From Bryopsis sp. KO-2023 (lineage: Eukaryota > Chlorophyta > Ulvophyceae > Bryopsidales > Bryopsidaceae), in assembly GCA_030272585.1 (NCBI GenBank), contig BSYQ01000010.1, positions 3,906,001-3,970,000 of the forward strand: a DNA stretch of 64,000 nucleotides, in the 5' to 3' direction. The notes under the pieces are model-generated. The model saw only the letters and a program-made list of their open reading frames with translations, did not search any database and was not told the DNA's origin. Made by a program: the position numbers and the translations under genes. Within the stretch, counting starts at the first letter, position 1; every line of letters begins with the position of its first letter. Below are positions 12,433 to 23,269 of the stretch, piece by piece.

Positions 12433-14362
12433 AAAAACAAACAGTTGTATGGAGTTCTGAGGGCTGTGGAGATAGTGGTGGCCAAAAAAATGAAAACAAA
12501 AAGGGTTGACGAAAATTTTCGGTGTTTTCAAAACATGATTTAGAAAAATATTAATAAATTTGCTTTTCACTTCATTACTTGAGTTTCCAAAGACGTGGGG
12601 CCTTTGGGGGGGGGGGGGGTTGGTTAAGAATGGGGAAAAAAATGGTGGAAATTAATTTGGTGCATGCACCGAGAAGCCTAGAGATTCTATCTTTGGAAGA
12701 TTTTGGCTGTTTTCCCATGTTTTTTTCTTTTCCTGTACTGAAAAAAAAAAATGATATCCTAACGATAATTTTTCTGGACGCTTTATTTATAAATATATGT
12801 ATATATAAATTCCTCTTTTCTTGAGATGATGAGGATTTCTCCAATCGTTACGGCGGGAGGGGAAAACCTTTTCTTTTTGTTCGACTGTCAAAAAACAAAA
12901 AATGGAAAAAAAAGCATCAAGAAAATCGGATTGTTGTTGAGTTTAGTACGTGTCATTTTTTTTGCATATTGATTTTTCTGTGTGGAAATTATTAGCACTC
13001 GGTCCCCCTCCTTTTCTTTTGGTTTGAGTTGAGTTGCTCGACCGAAAAGTGGATTTCCATTTTAGAAAATAAGATCATCTAAAGACGGAGGGGGAAAGCA
13101 ACAGGGGCACTTCTTCATGAGCCATGTTCGAAGTAGCATGGTAAACCTTTGTTGAGTTTTGAGGTTTCGGAGTTTTGGAGTATTTAGTGCAGGGGGTTGT
13201 GATTCTTTTAGGTCCTTTTTTCTTTTCCACAGTATTTTTGGTTTGTGGTAGATTCTATCTACACTCGCAGTGCAACAGTGCGGAGGTTTTGAATCATTTC
13301 ATTCATCCTGATCCCATGGAAGGGTGGGTTCTCTAACTTTTGAGGCATTGGGGCCGTTTTTTTTTCGGGGGGGGGGGGCAAGGGGGACTTGCGTGTTTCA
13401 TGTTGTCTGTTTGCTTGGGCCAGACAGTGTGGCAGTCCAATGATTGATGTAAACGAAAGAAGCATACCCCTTGCAATCATTGTTCCACCTAGGCCCAATT
13501 ACACCCCGATATTCACAAACTGAAAGCAGAAGACTGTTCACGATGCATCAGTGAGTTGGTTGTTCAAATATGGCTCCAAATTTTTAAAAAATGTATGGAT
13601 CAAAAGTTTAGTAACATCAACATAGTCTCTTGCTCATCTGGAGGGCCTTGAGTCTGGCACAATGTACCCATCGAAGGGGGGCGGAAAATATTCAAGGGAA
13701 ACCTTGGTCCAGAACACATGGAACTGCACTGGATGATTTTTTTTGCTTGACATGCAAAGAGGACATCTGCTTCAAAGGAAACACCCAACTATGAGAAAGC
13801 TATCTTGATTTAAAGAAACGAACTTGTTCTTTCAGGAAAGAAAACAGAAAGAGCTGTTTCCTGAAAATAAAATCAACTGGATCATTGATAATGTATGATG
13901 AAGAAAAAGGCTGTCTGACAGATGGACCCACCAACCCAATCTACTTCACACCTACAGGTTTTTTTTTTCATTTCTTGTTTTTGGATCTGTTAGGGGGAGG
14001 AGTCTGTTTGCCCATCACCAGCCTTGACCAACACAAGATCCAGTCGTTTAAGGTGTCTTAAACGAATGTTTGCTAGGATCTTTCCTCGTGGGGTCTATCC
14101 TAGTATCCTCTCCTTTCTCCTTTTGATCTTCTCTCTCCCATCTCTTACCTCTTTCTTATTTGCAATCTCACTCTTTCTCACCCTTTATCACTCCGTTTAA
14201 TCGATTCATATCCATGATTGATATAGCACCACTCATGATCGATGAACTTGAACTTTTCAAACGTACTGGGCTATTGAACTTCGAGTGACAAGCCCTTTAG
14301 CGAATCGGCCCACAGTACCCAGCGTATCGTAGAACCGCCTTCCGAAGCGGAGCGGAGCCTCC
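12433..14362. other. Gene-free intergenic region
   Basis: Nearly 2 kb with no supported exon. It contains a long G run at about 12607-12620, another near 13368-13379, A/T homopolymers and a purine/pyrimidine-skewed stretch. Short open frames show no family resemblance and no splice-consistent partners. Confidence 0.6.
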
Positions 14363-14596
14363 AGAGAGTACCTGTTGCGCTTGGGTTGAGTCGTTTTTCG
14401 AGAGAGCCGCGCGGTTGTCTCTCTCGAGTATGCGTGCGCGCTCAGTGTTCCACAGCCTGCATCCGAGAAGCTTCACAAATGTTATCAAGCACCTTCCGGT
14501 GACGTTCGCCGCCTTGATACGTCAGGCGGATTTCGCACGAATAGGTGCTGGTGTTGTATCTCGAGGGGGGTTGGACCATCTCGCAGGCAAGGAGCG

Positions 14597-14805
14597 ATGT
14601 CGACGTCTACGGTAACCGCACCAAAGCTCCCACACTTCTCGGCTTCTGGAACAAATAGTTCTGCTCAACCGCTGATGAAGGTCGCCAAAGCCGTTATCCG
14701 ACGGTTAGGGGAGGCTCAAAAGCGCCGATATCCTGGTGTTCCCTTGACCCACCCTTTCGTTTTGGCAAGAGCTCGGAATATTGCATTTGGAGAACTTCCT
14801 GACGG
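14597..14805 (+). other. Short reading frame conserved in both arms, function unknown
   Basis: A frame starting MSTSTVTAPKLPHF and continuing through KVAKAVIRRLGEAQKRRYP is kept in the other arm (reverse strand, about 56445-56640), where the KVAK...HPFVL block is identical. The nucleotide sequence in this block is also almost identical, so conservation says nothing about coding. It lies upstream of the permease TATA box. It may be an exon of an unrecognised gene captured in the duplication, or noncoding. Confidence 0.2.
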
Positions 14806-15248
14806 AGGACTGACAGAGTTTCACAAAGGAAGCAAAGGATGCATGCTTTGCAAGGAAACGCCCATGCGGACACAGGAAAGTTGGGCTCCGCCTGGATATC
14901 GGGGCGGAAGCGCGGAGGCAATGCGCTCGCGGCGGAGGCAAACGCGCAATCCTCGCGCTTGCAACGGGCAGGATTATTCGTGAAACGTGAGGGGCGTTTC
15001 AGGGGACTACAGGAAAAGACCGTCGTGACCCCTCGCGACCTCACCCATACACACCGTGGCGTGCTGGAATACGCCGAGTCGACGAAGGAGGTCACCATCG
15101 CCTCGAGATGGAAGGTGAGAGTTTGATGGTTACACATCGAGCATCTGTTGCGCTACGGTTGACCCCATCGTTTCAACCTCGGGTGTGGAACATACTTCGC
15201 TCGGGGAGGTTGTTGCTGGGGTGGCGCTCTGTCTGGACTTACCTCGGC

Positions 15249-15274
15249 GACGTCGACGTCATATAAGGGACGTC
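15249..15274 (+). promoter_or_regulatory. TATA box flanked by GACGTC palindromes, permease copy 1
   Basis: ATATAAGG at 15261-15268 lies about 70 bases upstream of the permease start codon and is bracketed by GACGTC palindromes at 15249-15254, 15255-15260 and 15269-15274. GACGTC/TGACGTCA is the core bound by CREB/TGA-type bZIP factors in plants and animals. The arrangement is kept in the other arm with one core degraded, although the sequence around it has diverged. Confidence 0.55.
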
Positions 15275-15329
15275 TTTTTCTCTCTGACGACTTTACGTCA
15301 CTCTTTTTAGTGATCCAGGATTGACCATC

Positions 15330-17472
15330 ATGAGTTCATTGTGGCTGATGTTGCAGGGGTCCATGATTGCCCCAATGTTACTCATCATGGCATTCCTGCT
15401 CATGAATGCCAGGCTCCACTCCGGCAACCCACCCAACATCCAGGCAGTGGTTTGGGTGTGGGCATACACATGGCCCATGGTGGCCCTGGCTGGATTCGCC
15501 AGGCTGCTGCCAGCGATGAAAATTGCCCGACAGGTACCGAATTCATTTTGTGTGCAAAATCAGAACTCAATTTCATGACTGTGGTTCATGCCACCCCCCC
15601 AATCTTCATGCGGTGCCATTTCCACCTTTGATGAACAAAATAGGTATCCAATATGTGACAATTGGCTTTTTTCCCATCGATGTCAAGTGCCTCATACTTG
15701 TGTGTTTTCGACCAGAGATGGCACAGCCCACAGCCCCAGGCAGACCTCAAGAAGATAATGGGTGCTGCGCTGCTGGTGGCTGGCGGCACCGTCGGAGCTG
15801 GCATTGTGGCGCTGCCAGTGAAGACTGCAACGGTGGGGCTGCTGCCATCAGCAGCAGGGCTGGTTGGTGGCTGGGGCTACATGCTCTTGACGGCTTTCCT
15901 CATCGTGGACGTCAGTGAGCACTGTGGCCCCGGCGCCAACTTCACGACCATGGCGGCCAGGACCTTGGGCAAGCGGTGGAAGGCCGTCAGTGCGGCACTG
16001 TACATTTTTGTGTACTGTGCCACACTGACGGCCTACATCGCGGAGAGTGCCACGTTCATCGGTCCTCCGGTGGCGATGGTATTGGGTGAGTGAAAGCTTC
16101 TGAAAGATTGGCAAACAATTCCATTTCTCCCTTTTGTGCCGATGTGTCCATTTTCCTTCATGTGAAAATTTTCATAGTTTCTTGGTGTATGAGAAATTTG
16201 AGCAACAGGGCAAAAGTGCATGAGTTGGTGGATGGACTTGGTGAACTTCTGGGAAAGTGGAAACACAAATCACCGCAGTCAGGATTTTCAATTCTAAGAC
16301 ACTCTGAATCTCATGGTGGTTTGGTCATGTGGCCAGGATATGGGCTGCCCCCCGCCACACTCTCGGCCCTGTTCGCATTGGCATTCGGCGGGGTGATTGC
16401 CATGGGGTCGAGGGCTGTGGACGCAGTGAACACCACCTGCGTGCTGGTGGCCCTCGCAGCCTTTGGCCTGCTGTTGGGGATCGGGGGCACGGGACTGAGC
16501 TGGGCCTCCCTGGCCTATTGCAACTGGTCCGGGGCTGTCAGGACAGTGCCGATCATGATTGTGGCATTCACATTCCACAACATGATCCCCTCACTGTTCG
16601 ATTACTTGAAATCGGCAGCGGCAGTGAGGGTGGCACTGGTCATTGGTGAGTTCTCTTCCTTTTTGAACCTGCTTTATCTGCTTTCTTTTGATGTCTGTCT
16701 TGTTTCTGTTGTGGATCAACTTGGCTGAAACATAGTGTGTGTGTTTTGTTGCAGGGACTTTGATCCCTTTGGCGATGTACCTCCTGTGGGAGGTACTGAT
16801 CCTCGGCAGCCTCCCCCCAGGAACGAGGTTGGCCAGCGTCGGGGACCTTGTGCAGATGATGGGTGGTGCCGGCGCTGTGCCGGTGGCAATCAATGTTTTC
16901 TCATTGTTTGCTATCATCACCTCGTTCCTGGGGGTCGGCATGGGCTGCATCGACTTCGTCAAGGGTGAGTTGATCGAAATGGGTTCTTCTGTTCACTTGT
17001 TTGCTTGAAACAGTCCGAATGTCACTTCCTCCGACATCAAGTTACGGGGATCTTGTGCTATGCTGCAAAACACATGCGGATGGAACGTTTGGTTGAAAGG
17101 ATTGGCCAGGGAAAAGGAAGGAGGAATGCCTCGAGAATGAACCAATAATGATTTGTTGATTGTATTCCTATGACAGACCTGGCTGGGAGGCCCACCAAGG
17201 GCAAGGGGGAGTCAGGGAGTTTTTGGGCAGTGGTGGCGACAATGGCTCCCCCTCTGTGCATCGCCTGCTTGTGCCCAAAGCTATTTGTGGCAGCGTTGGA
17301 GATCTCGGGGATGTTGCGGCTGGTCTTGTTTGCAATCATCCCCACAATGATGGTCAGGACCAGCATGAAATCGGAGGCGAGAAAGGGGTGGATAGCAGCA
17401 GGAGTGGCAGGAATTGCAGTGCTGATAATTCTGGTGGACGTGGCCGGCAGGTTGGGGCCTGTCCTTGCATAA
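15330..17472 (+). CDS. Aromatic amino acid (Trp/Tyr) permease family protein, copy 1
   Basis: Multi-pass transporter resembling the tryptophan/tyrosine permease family (AAAP group, bacterial TyrP/Mtr and plant plastid homologues). Five exons: 15330-15533, 15716-16085, 16337-16645, 16755-16964 and 17177-17472. Total 1389 nt, 462 residues, all junctions in phase. Exon 2 contains the family first helix GAALLVAGGTVGAGIVALP (about 79-97), with its glycine-rich unwound segment. Exons 3-5 add further helices, including FTFHNMIPSLFDYL. Exon 1 (68 residues) encodes two extra hydrophobic segments ahead of the family core, unlike the usual transit peptide. Copy 2 at 53771-55905 keeps the same exon lengths apart from one extra codon in exon 2. 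I count 15 of 68 differences in exon 1 but only 2 of 103 in exon 3, 1 of 70 in exon 4 and 5 of about 98 in exon 5. Substrate and membrane are not determinable. Confidence 0.83.
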
Positions 17473-17795
17473 CATTGTACAACAGCAGTTCATTTCATTT
17501 CATTTAGTGCAGAAGTGGCAAAAATTGCAGTAGGAAAAATTAGAGTGGCAGTTTGGGACCTGCTTTTGTATAACATTGTACAACAGCAGTTCAGTGCATT
17601 TCATTTTAGTGCAGGAGGGGCAGAAATGGCAGCGGGAAAAATTATAGTGGCAGGCTGGGGCCCGTCCTTGTACAACATTGTACAACAGCAGTTCATTTTG
17701 GTGCAGAAGTGGCAGAAATTGCAGTAGGAAAAATTATAGTGGCAGGCTGGGGCCTGTCCTTGTACAACATTGTACAACAGCAGTTCATTTGGGGG
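17398..17795 (+). repeat. Tandem repeat derived from the permease 3' coding end, arm 1
   Basis: Four units of about 95-105 bases. The first unit is the end of the permease coding exon itself, from the GCAGGAGTGGCAGG of the last helix through the stop codon and the following CATTGTACAACAGCAG. The next three are diverged copies of it (GCAGAAGTGGC, GCAGGAGGGGC, GCAGAAGTGGC), each ending in the same TTGTACAACAGCAGTTCA. The later units contain a near-palindromic doublet of TTGTACAA. Arm 2 has five units. Confidence 0.85.
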
Positions 17796-19930
17796 AAGCG
17801 GGATATATCTTTTTTGCTTCGGAACAGCAGCATTTGTTCCTTTTTTTATTTTTTCTAGTTGCTCCACTGCAGTGGTGGCTTTTTTATTTGGGTGGGGGGT
17901 GGGAAGGGGGATTCGGGATTTGGGATTTCAGGATGAAAGGAAAAAGGGATGGGGAAAGAACATTTATTTTCAACAAAAAGGTGGGATGCAAGTGACTAAT
18001 GAGAGGGTACGATGAAGGGGAGGTATATTTGTTGCAGAATGAACAAGACGGAAAGGTTTTCTTTTCTTTTCGAAAAAAAAAAAGGAGAACCAAATAAACA
18101 GGAGGATCTGCAACTCTGGATTCTGATGGAAGCATCACAATTTTTTGGGGGTTACTTTTTTTGTTGAGTTTTTCAACAAAAGAGAGATGTGATTTCAAGA
18201 TGTCCGCATCTTGAATAAAAGAAAATACTTTTTTTTTTTTTTGAAGAGGGGGAGGGGGGGGTTGATGGGATGGGACGGAAAATGGAGTTTTTTTTTGGCT
18301 GCAAAAATCAGTCAGGATGGATTGCTGGCTCTTTTTTCTTCCCTGCACCATGAAGATAAAGAAAAAGGAAAAAGGTCGGTGAAATGGAACAAAAGGAATG
18401 CGAAATCAGGGGTTTGAAAAGCAAATATTTGAACAAGAAAAAACAGAGGGGAACACCGTGGGACGTGTTTTGAGGGGGTGGAACAACAGTCTACATTCTT
18501 GGATTGCTACATTGGAGGTGGAAATTGAGGTAAATAGAGGTATTGATTGCTCGGCTCTGCACATTCGACAGAGCTGATTTGTTTTCTTTTGTGAGAGATT
18601 TTGTCTTATTTTGTGGGGTTTTTGGACGGCCGGTCCATCGTGATTTTTCACGAGGGAAAAAAGCAAGAAACTGGAGCAAATGGAGACGGACCATGTGCAT
18701 ATGATGGATTGGATTCGCTGGCAATCAAAAACAGAATCGATTTTTTTCTTTCCTTTCGTGGAGCGATTGGACCGGTGCTACGTGATGAGTCATGAGTCAT
18801 GACAACAGAATAAAACGGAATTGGAGGGAAATGAAAGCTATTGTGTGCATTCGTGCATGCTATTTGTATATCAGCACTACTGGATATTCGTAGAGCTGGC
18901 GTTTTGTCTTTGGTGAAGTATATGGCCGAAAAGTACATCACACCAAACGGATAAAAATGGAAGGGTCGGGGAAATGCTTCTGTGAATTTATTTGGGGACC
19001 GTCCATACATCGGCAGTGAAGGATGAGGAATTGGAGGAGAATGGTACAGACACTTGGGACTGACTGGGAGGCACATCGATTGCAATACTGCAGCAGTGAG
19101 CAAAAAGGGATTGGGGTGAGGAGCTGGATATATATATATTTTGCTTGGTGAAGGAGATGTTGGAGAGATGACACATCGTGGTTGTCGCGGCTGCGAAAAG
19201 AACGGATATGGGAGGGAGGGTTCCTGGTTTTTTGTTTTCCATTTTTCAGTCAGGTACATCGCGAATTGGGCGATAGGGAAAAAAAGGGAAAAAAACAGCT
19301 ACGGTACGTTTTCTTTCTGTCAGTTTTTTTTAAGGCCAGCACACCACGGAGTGTGTGAAAAGGAAAAAAAGAGAGGGAATTGGATGAAACAGCCGGTGTA
19401 AATTTGGTAGATGTGCCCATAAAAAAAAAGACATGCCACCTATCAGTGTTTGATTTTCATCCGTGTGTGGGATTCACAACACCCCTGTCAGGCAAAAAAA
19501 TATATCTATTTTTGCTGGCCAGATGAGTTTTCCACCCGATGGTGTCTTTTCACACTTCTGCTTTGCAGGTGCCCACCCTGATAATGTTTTATCAAAAGGG
19601 AACCCTTTGCTGCGGACTGTATATTCAAAAGAGAGAAGCAATGCAGCAAAAAGAATGCTTGGTATTTTTTTTCTTCTATTTTTAGCAAGGTAACACAAGA
19701 CATGTATGGTTTGCTTTCATCTCATTGCAGAAGTCTGATTGCCTGGTGCATTTTGTTCAAAAGCAAAAAGGCAATTTTACAAGAACACCACATCATATTG
19801 CCCTTCGTCCTTAACCTCCTATTGCACTTCATTTCATGAATTCATTGTTATTGCTCAGCAAAATGCAGCCACATTGTCAAAACTGCTGCTTAACGAAATT
19901 CCACACTATGTGGGCACACGATGCACTCCA
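17796..19930. other. Noncoding remainder of left arm
   Basis: Downstream part of the duplicated segment, purine-rich on the + strand with long A and G runs. A 203-codon minus-strand frame at 18648-19259 is broken by an indel in the other arm, so it is not treated as a gene. An extra block of about 84 bases near 19645-19730, bounded by GCAG, is absent from the other arm. Confidence 0.6.
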
Positions 19931-20032
19931 CAACACCCATACCAATCGCTACAGTATGTAGACATATTTTTAGCTATTTCGAAAAAGAGGATATCAAACC
20001 ATTGCTTCCCACCCAAACCCTCTGGCATTACT

Positions 20033-23000
20033 TTAATCATCATCCCCCGAATCATAACGCCTCCTGACAACTCTTCCAGATTCGTCGTCGTCGTCGTCAC
20101 CCCCATGGTGGCGGCGTTTCCGCTTGGGGAACTTGGACTTGGAACAATCGCCGCAGCGAAATTGAGACGTCATAATCTTGACGCCATAGCCTCCAGAAAT
20201 TGAAGTAGACCTACCCCCCACCACGTTGACCTCACCCCCAGCAATCGCCGAAGTGGGACCCGAGGCACGATTCATTTCACCTCCAGCCACAGACGAGCCC
20301 TTGCCTTCCGCAGCGTTCAAATTCCCTCCTGAAACAGTGGCGAACGCACCTATCGCTCTGTTGCTGTAGCCACCAGAAACGGACGAACACGTCCCAAGGA
20401 CCCCTCCGTTGCAGCCACCACAAATCGAAGCCGTTTTACCAGTACCGGTGTTGTTTTGGCCACCAGCAATCGTCACCATTTCCCCGGTGGCGTTGTTCCG
20501 GCTTCCTCCAGCAACGGTCGCCCGCTGGCCGCCGACAAAATTGTTTTCACCGCCTAATATCGCGGTGTGGTTACCAGACGCGGTGTTGTTCAACCCTCCG
20601 CCAACAGACGAATGGTTCCCCACCACGTCGTTCGAATACCCAGCAGATATGGACGAATAGTGGCCACTCACACTGTTCCTTTGACCACCCGTGACAGTCG
20701 AATGATCGCCGCCGGATTCGTTTTCGTTCCCCCCGACAACGCATCCAGCCGCGCCAGAGGCTACATTTTTGCTCCCACCAGAAACAGATGCACCCGAGCC
20801 AGACGCCGAGTTCTCAATACCACCCGAAATCGACGCACCAATTCCTAAGGCGTCATTTTGCAGCCCTCCAGATACTGTCGACGCTGCCGCCGATGCATTG
20901 TTCAAACTTCCCCCAGTGACCGAGGAGCTCGGCCCGAACGCCACGTTGGCCTCTCCGCCACCAACGAATGCGCCATGTCCAAAAGCGGAGTTTCCAGCAC
21001 CGCCAGCGCTGCATGCTCCAACACCAGAGGCCGAATTGCTGATACCCCCACCAATCCACGCCGTCGCACCCGAAGCGGTGTTGTCCGCACCCCCACCCAC
21101 GGATGCGCTCGGCCCAGAGGCGTAGTTACGGACACCGCCAGCCACGCTTCCACCAGAACCTGATGCAGTATTGTTCATTCCCCCCGCAATTGACGAGGCA
21201 AAACCTAAAGCGATATTCCTTGCACCACCAGATACACCCGCAGAAGGACCAAACGCTATATTGTAATGCCCACCCTGAACAGATGACGTCCCGCCTATTG
21301 CTTGGTTCCCACTGCCCCCAGACGCAAAGGCACCTACGCCAACTGCGGCGTTATCCATTCCTCCAGCGACCACTGAATTGATGCCCGAAGCAAGGTTCTG
21401 ACGTCCGCCAGAGATAGACGCACCACTGCCATCCGCAGAGTTCACTTGGCCGCCCGAAATGGACGAGTAATTTCCGCTGGCAGTGTTCCAAGTCCCACCA
21501 GAAACCGACGCTCCAAAGCCCTCCCCAACATTGCCTTTCCCACCGCCCACAGAGGCATAAGTCCCGATCGCTGAGTTCTCATGGCCCCCTGCAACACCGG
21601 AAAAATCTCCCGATGCCGAGTTGTGTCCTCCAGCGGTCACAGCAGAAAATCTACCTGGGGACGTATTGTTATATCCACCAGCGAAAAACGCGTGGCTCCC
21701 CGCCGCGATGTTATTCTTGCCACCGCTCCCTGCTGCGCTGGTTCCAGATGCAACATTCATGGCGCCGCCAGACACGGACGACCAACTCCCCATCGCCAGA
21801 TTTCCAGCCCCGCCTGATACCGAAGCCCATTCACCCGACGCCTCGTTCGCGGAACCTCCACTCACAGTCGACGACCTACCCAAAGCTTGGTTGCCTTGAC
21901 CACCAGCCACAGCAGACCATCGCTCCATCGCTTTGTTCTGCTTCCCACCCGCCACGGAGGAATAATCGCCGCCAGCGGTATTGTTGAAGCCACCCAAAAC
22001 AGCTGCAAGGTAGCCGCTCGCTGTGCTTTCCAGTCCCCCTGATATCGTGGCTCGAAATCCTGTCACCATGCACCTTTCGCCTCCCAAAATCGTCGACCCA
22101 TCGCCAACCGCATCGTTGTTCCCTCCGCCGAGTACTGTCGAGTAGACGCCTGAAGCCTTGTTTTCGGAGCCAAACACCACCTGTCCTTCACCAGACGCAA
22201 CGTTTCGCTTGCCACCGATGATGCAGCCGTTGCCATTGTAGTTATGGCCGTCTCCGGCGACGAGGTTGTGAGACCCCTTTCCGAAACCACCATCGTTGAA
22301 CCCCAAAATCAGGTTTCCCAGGCCGTTCCTCGATCTGCTGCTCTGTCCATTGTTAATATGCACATTGACCCCATCGAAGGTAACTTGTTTGAGGGTATCA
22401 TCGTAGGCGACGTGGGTGAGTTTGGTTTCCAAATCGGCAACGCGCTCTTCAATCTGCGCCGCGTTTGGTGGCCTGCCCAGATCGAATGTCAAGTGAATAA
22501 TGCATTATTCGACATGAAAGAGTGAAAAATAAGCTTGCTTCACCCCAAAGCAGTTCGCAAATCTCATTGCTAGAAAAAGTGTTCAGGTAGAAAGAACCCT
22601 CAAAACTCCCAAAACCAAATCCTTCAGTTGCAAGGTTCATTTGAAGGCATGCATCACATCAATGTATCACCATTGGAAGGCTCCTGGAGCTTTTTTGGCC
22701 AGACTGACAATGAGTGAAACAGTTCATGTACCCTGTTTTTCTCAACTGATGAGCTCCATTGGGTCAAGTCTGGTAAATGTTTTATTCTTGAAATAAAAAA
22801 GCTACAAACCTTGCGTTCCTGGGGTACGATGACTCCAAAACAATAACCCTCTGCTTCAGTGCAACATTTTCCTCATGCAAGGACAGTAGGGACTTTTCCA
22901 AGACATCCAGCCGCTGAAGAATATCAGAGCTGTCCAACGTGGCACGATTGCCTGAGATCACAGCACCCATTTTCAAATTTTCCTCTGTCGATGCACCCAA

Positions 23001-23269
23001 AATTGTTCAATCGATCGAGGTGTGAATAATGATCAGTGAATTGCGCACCATAGCGCGAAAACGACGCCCTTCTTTTGAAAGAAGGTTGTTCCAGGGCTTT
23101 GTTCATACGATTTTACCCAAAAAAGCCCACTCTTACCGGGTACATGAGTTACAGCTGCAGGGTGGGCCCACGACGAATGAAGACACGTCAAGAGCACCAA
23201 GAATATCGCTCTCAGGCCCTGACGAACGGGGAGGCCGTGGAGACGGTCATGAAATCGCATTCCATGCAT
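20033..23269 (-). CDS. Secreted trimeric-adhesin-head-like repeat protein (YadA/Hia type)
   Basis: Three exons: 23269-23137, 22984-22810 and 22472-20033. Total 2748 nt, 915 residues, both junctions in phase with GT-AG introns. Exon 1 encodes a signal peptide: basic residues, then the hydrophobic core AIFLVLLTCL, ending near SSWA at about 37. Residues about 60-125 form two heptad-like coiled-coil stretches (LQRLDVLEKSLLSLHEENVA; IEERVADLETKL). Residues about 153-866 are some 47 tandem 15-residue repeats of pattern SGGxxNxASGxxSxV. These resemble the left-handed beta-roll head repeats of bacterial trimeric autotransporter adhesins. The tail (about 870-915) has a CGDC pair, the basic cluster KFPKRKRRHH and runs of Asp. 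There is no beta-barrel membrane anchor. I infer an extracellular trimeric fibre. The spliced signal peptide means the gene is adapted to a eukaryotic host. Alternatives are a scale or wall component. Function is unknown. Confidence 0.8.
20200..22320 (-). repeat. 45-base coding tandem repeat inside the head-repeat gene
   Basis: The repeat region of the secreted protein is a degenerate 45-base minisatellite, about 47 units on the minus strand. Each unit encodes 15 residues and no unit shifts frame. Units differ at many positions, so the array is old or under selection rather than recently amplified. Confidence 0.8.

Larger units (their letters stand above)
14363..19930 (+). repeat. Left arm of a 5.5 kb inverted duplication
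   Basis: This segment matches the reverse complement of about 51325-56875 along its whole length, with small indels. Homology starts in sequence around GAGTACCTGTTGCGC and ends around 19930, just past the shared segment AATTCATTGTTATTGCTC. The arm carries the aromatic amino acid permease gene, its promoter, a 3' tandem repeat and about 2 kb of downstream purine-rich DNA. The arms point inward around a 31.4 kb spacer of unrelated genes. Identity is uneven: by eye it is very high in permease exons 2-5 and around 18.6-19.4 kb, and clearly lower around exon 1 and the promoter. The boundaries are estimated by eye. Confidence 0.92.

Noticed and set aside
18648-19259. 203-codon minus-strand frame in the left arm
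   Set aside because: Its counterpart in the right arm is split by an indel into shorter frames although the DNA is nearly identical, so the frame is not conserved.
20200-22320. Regular 45-base repeats that could be taken for a CRISPR array
   Set aside because: Units are contiguous and degenerate, with no unique spacers, and they encode a 15-residue protein repeat in one frame.
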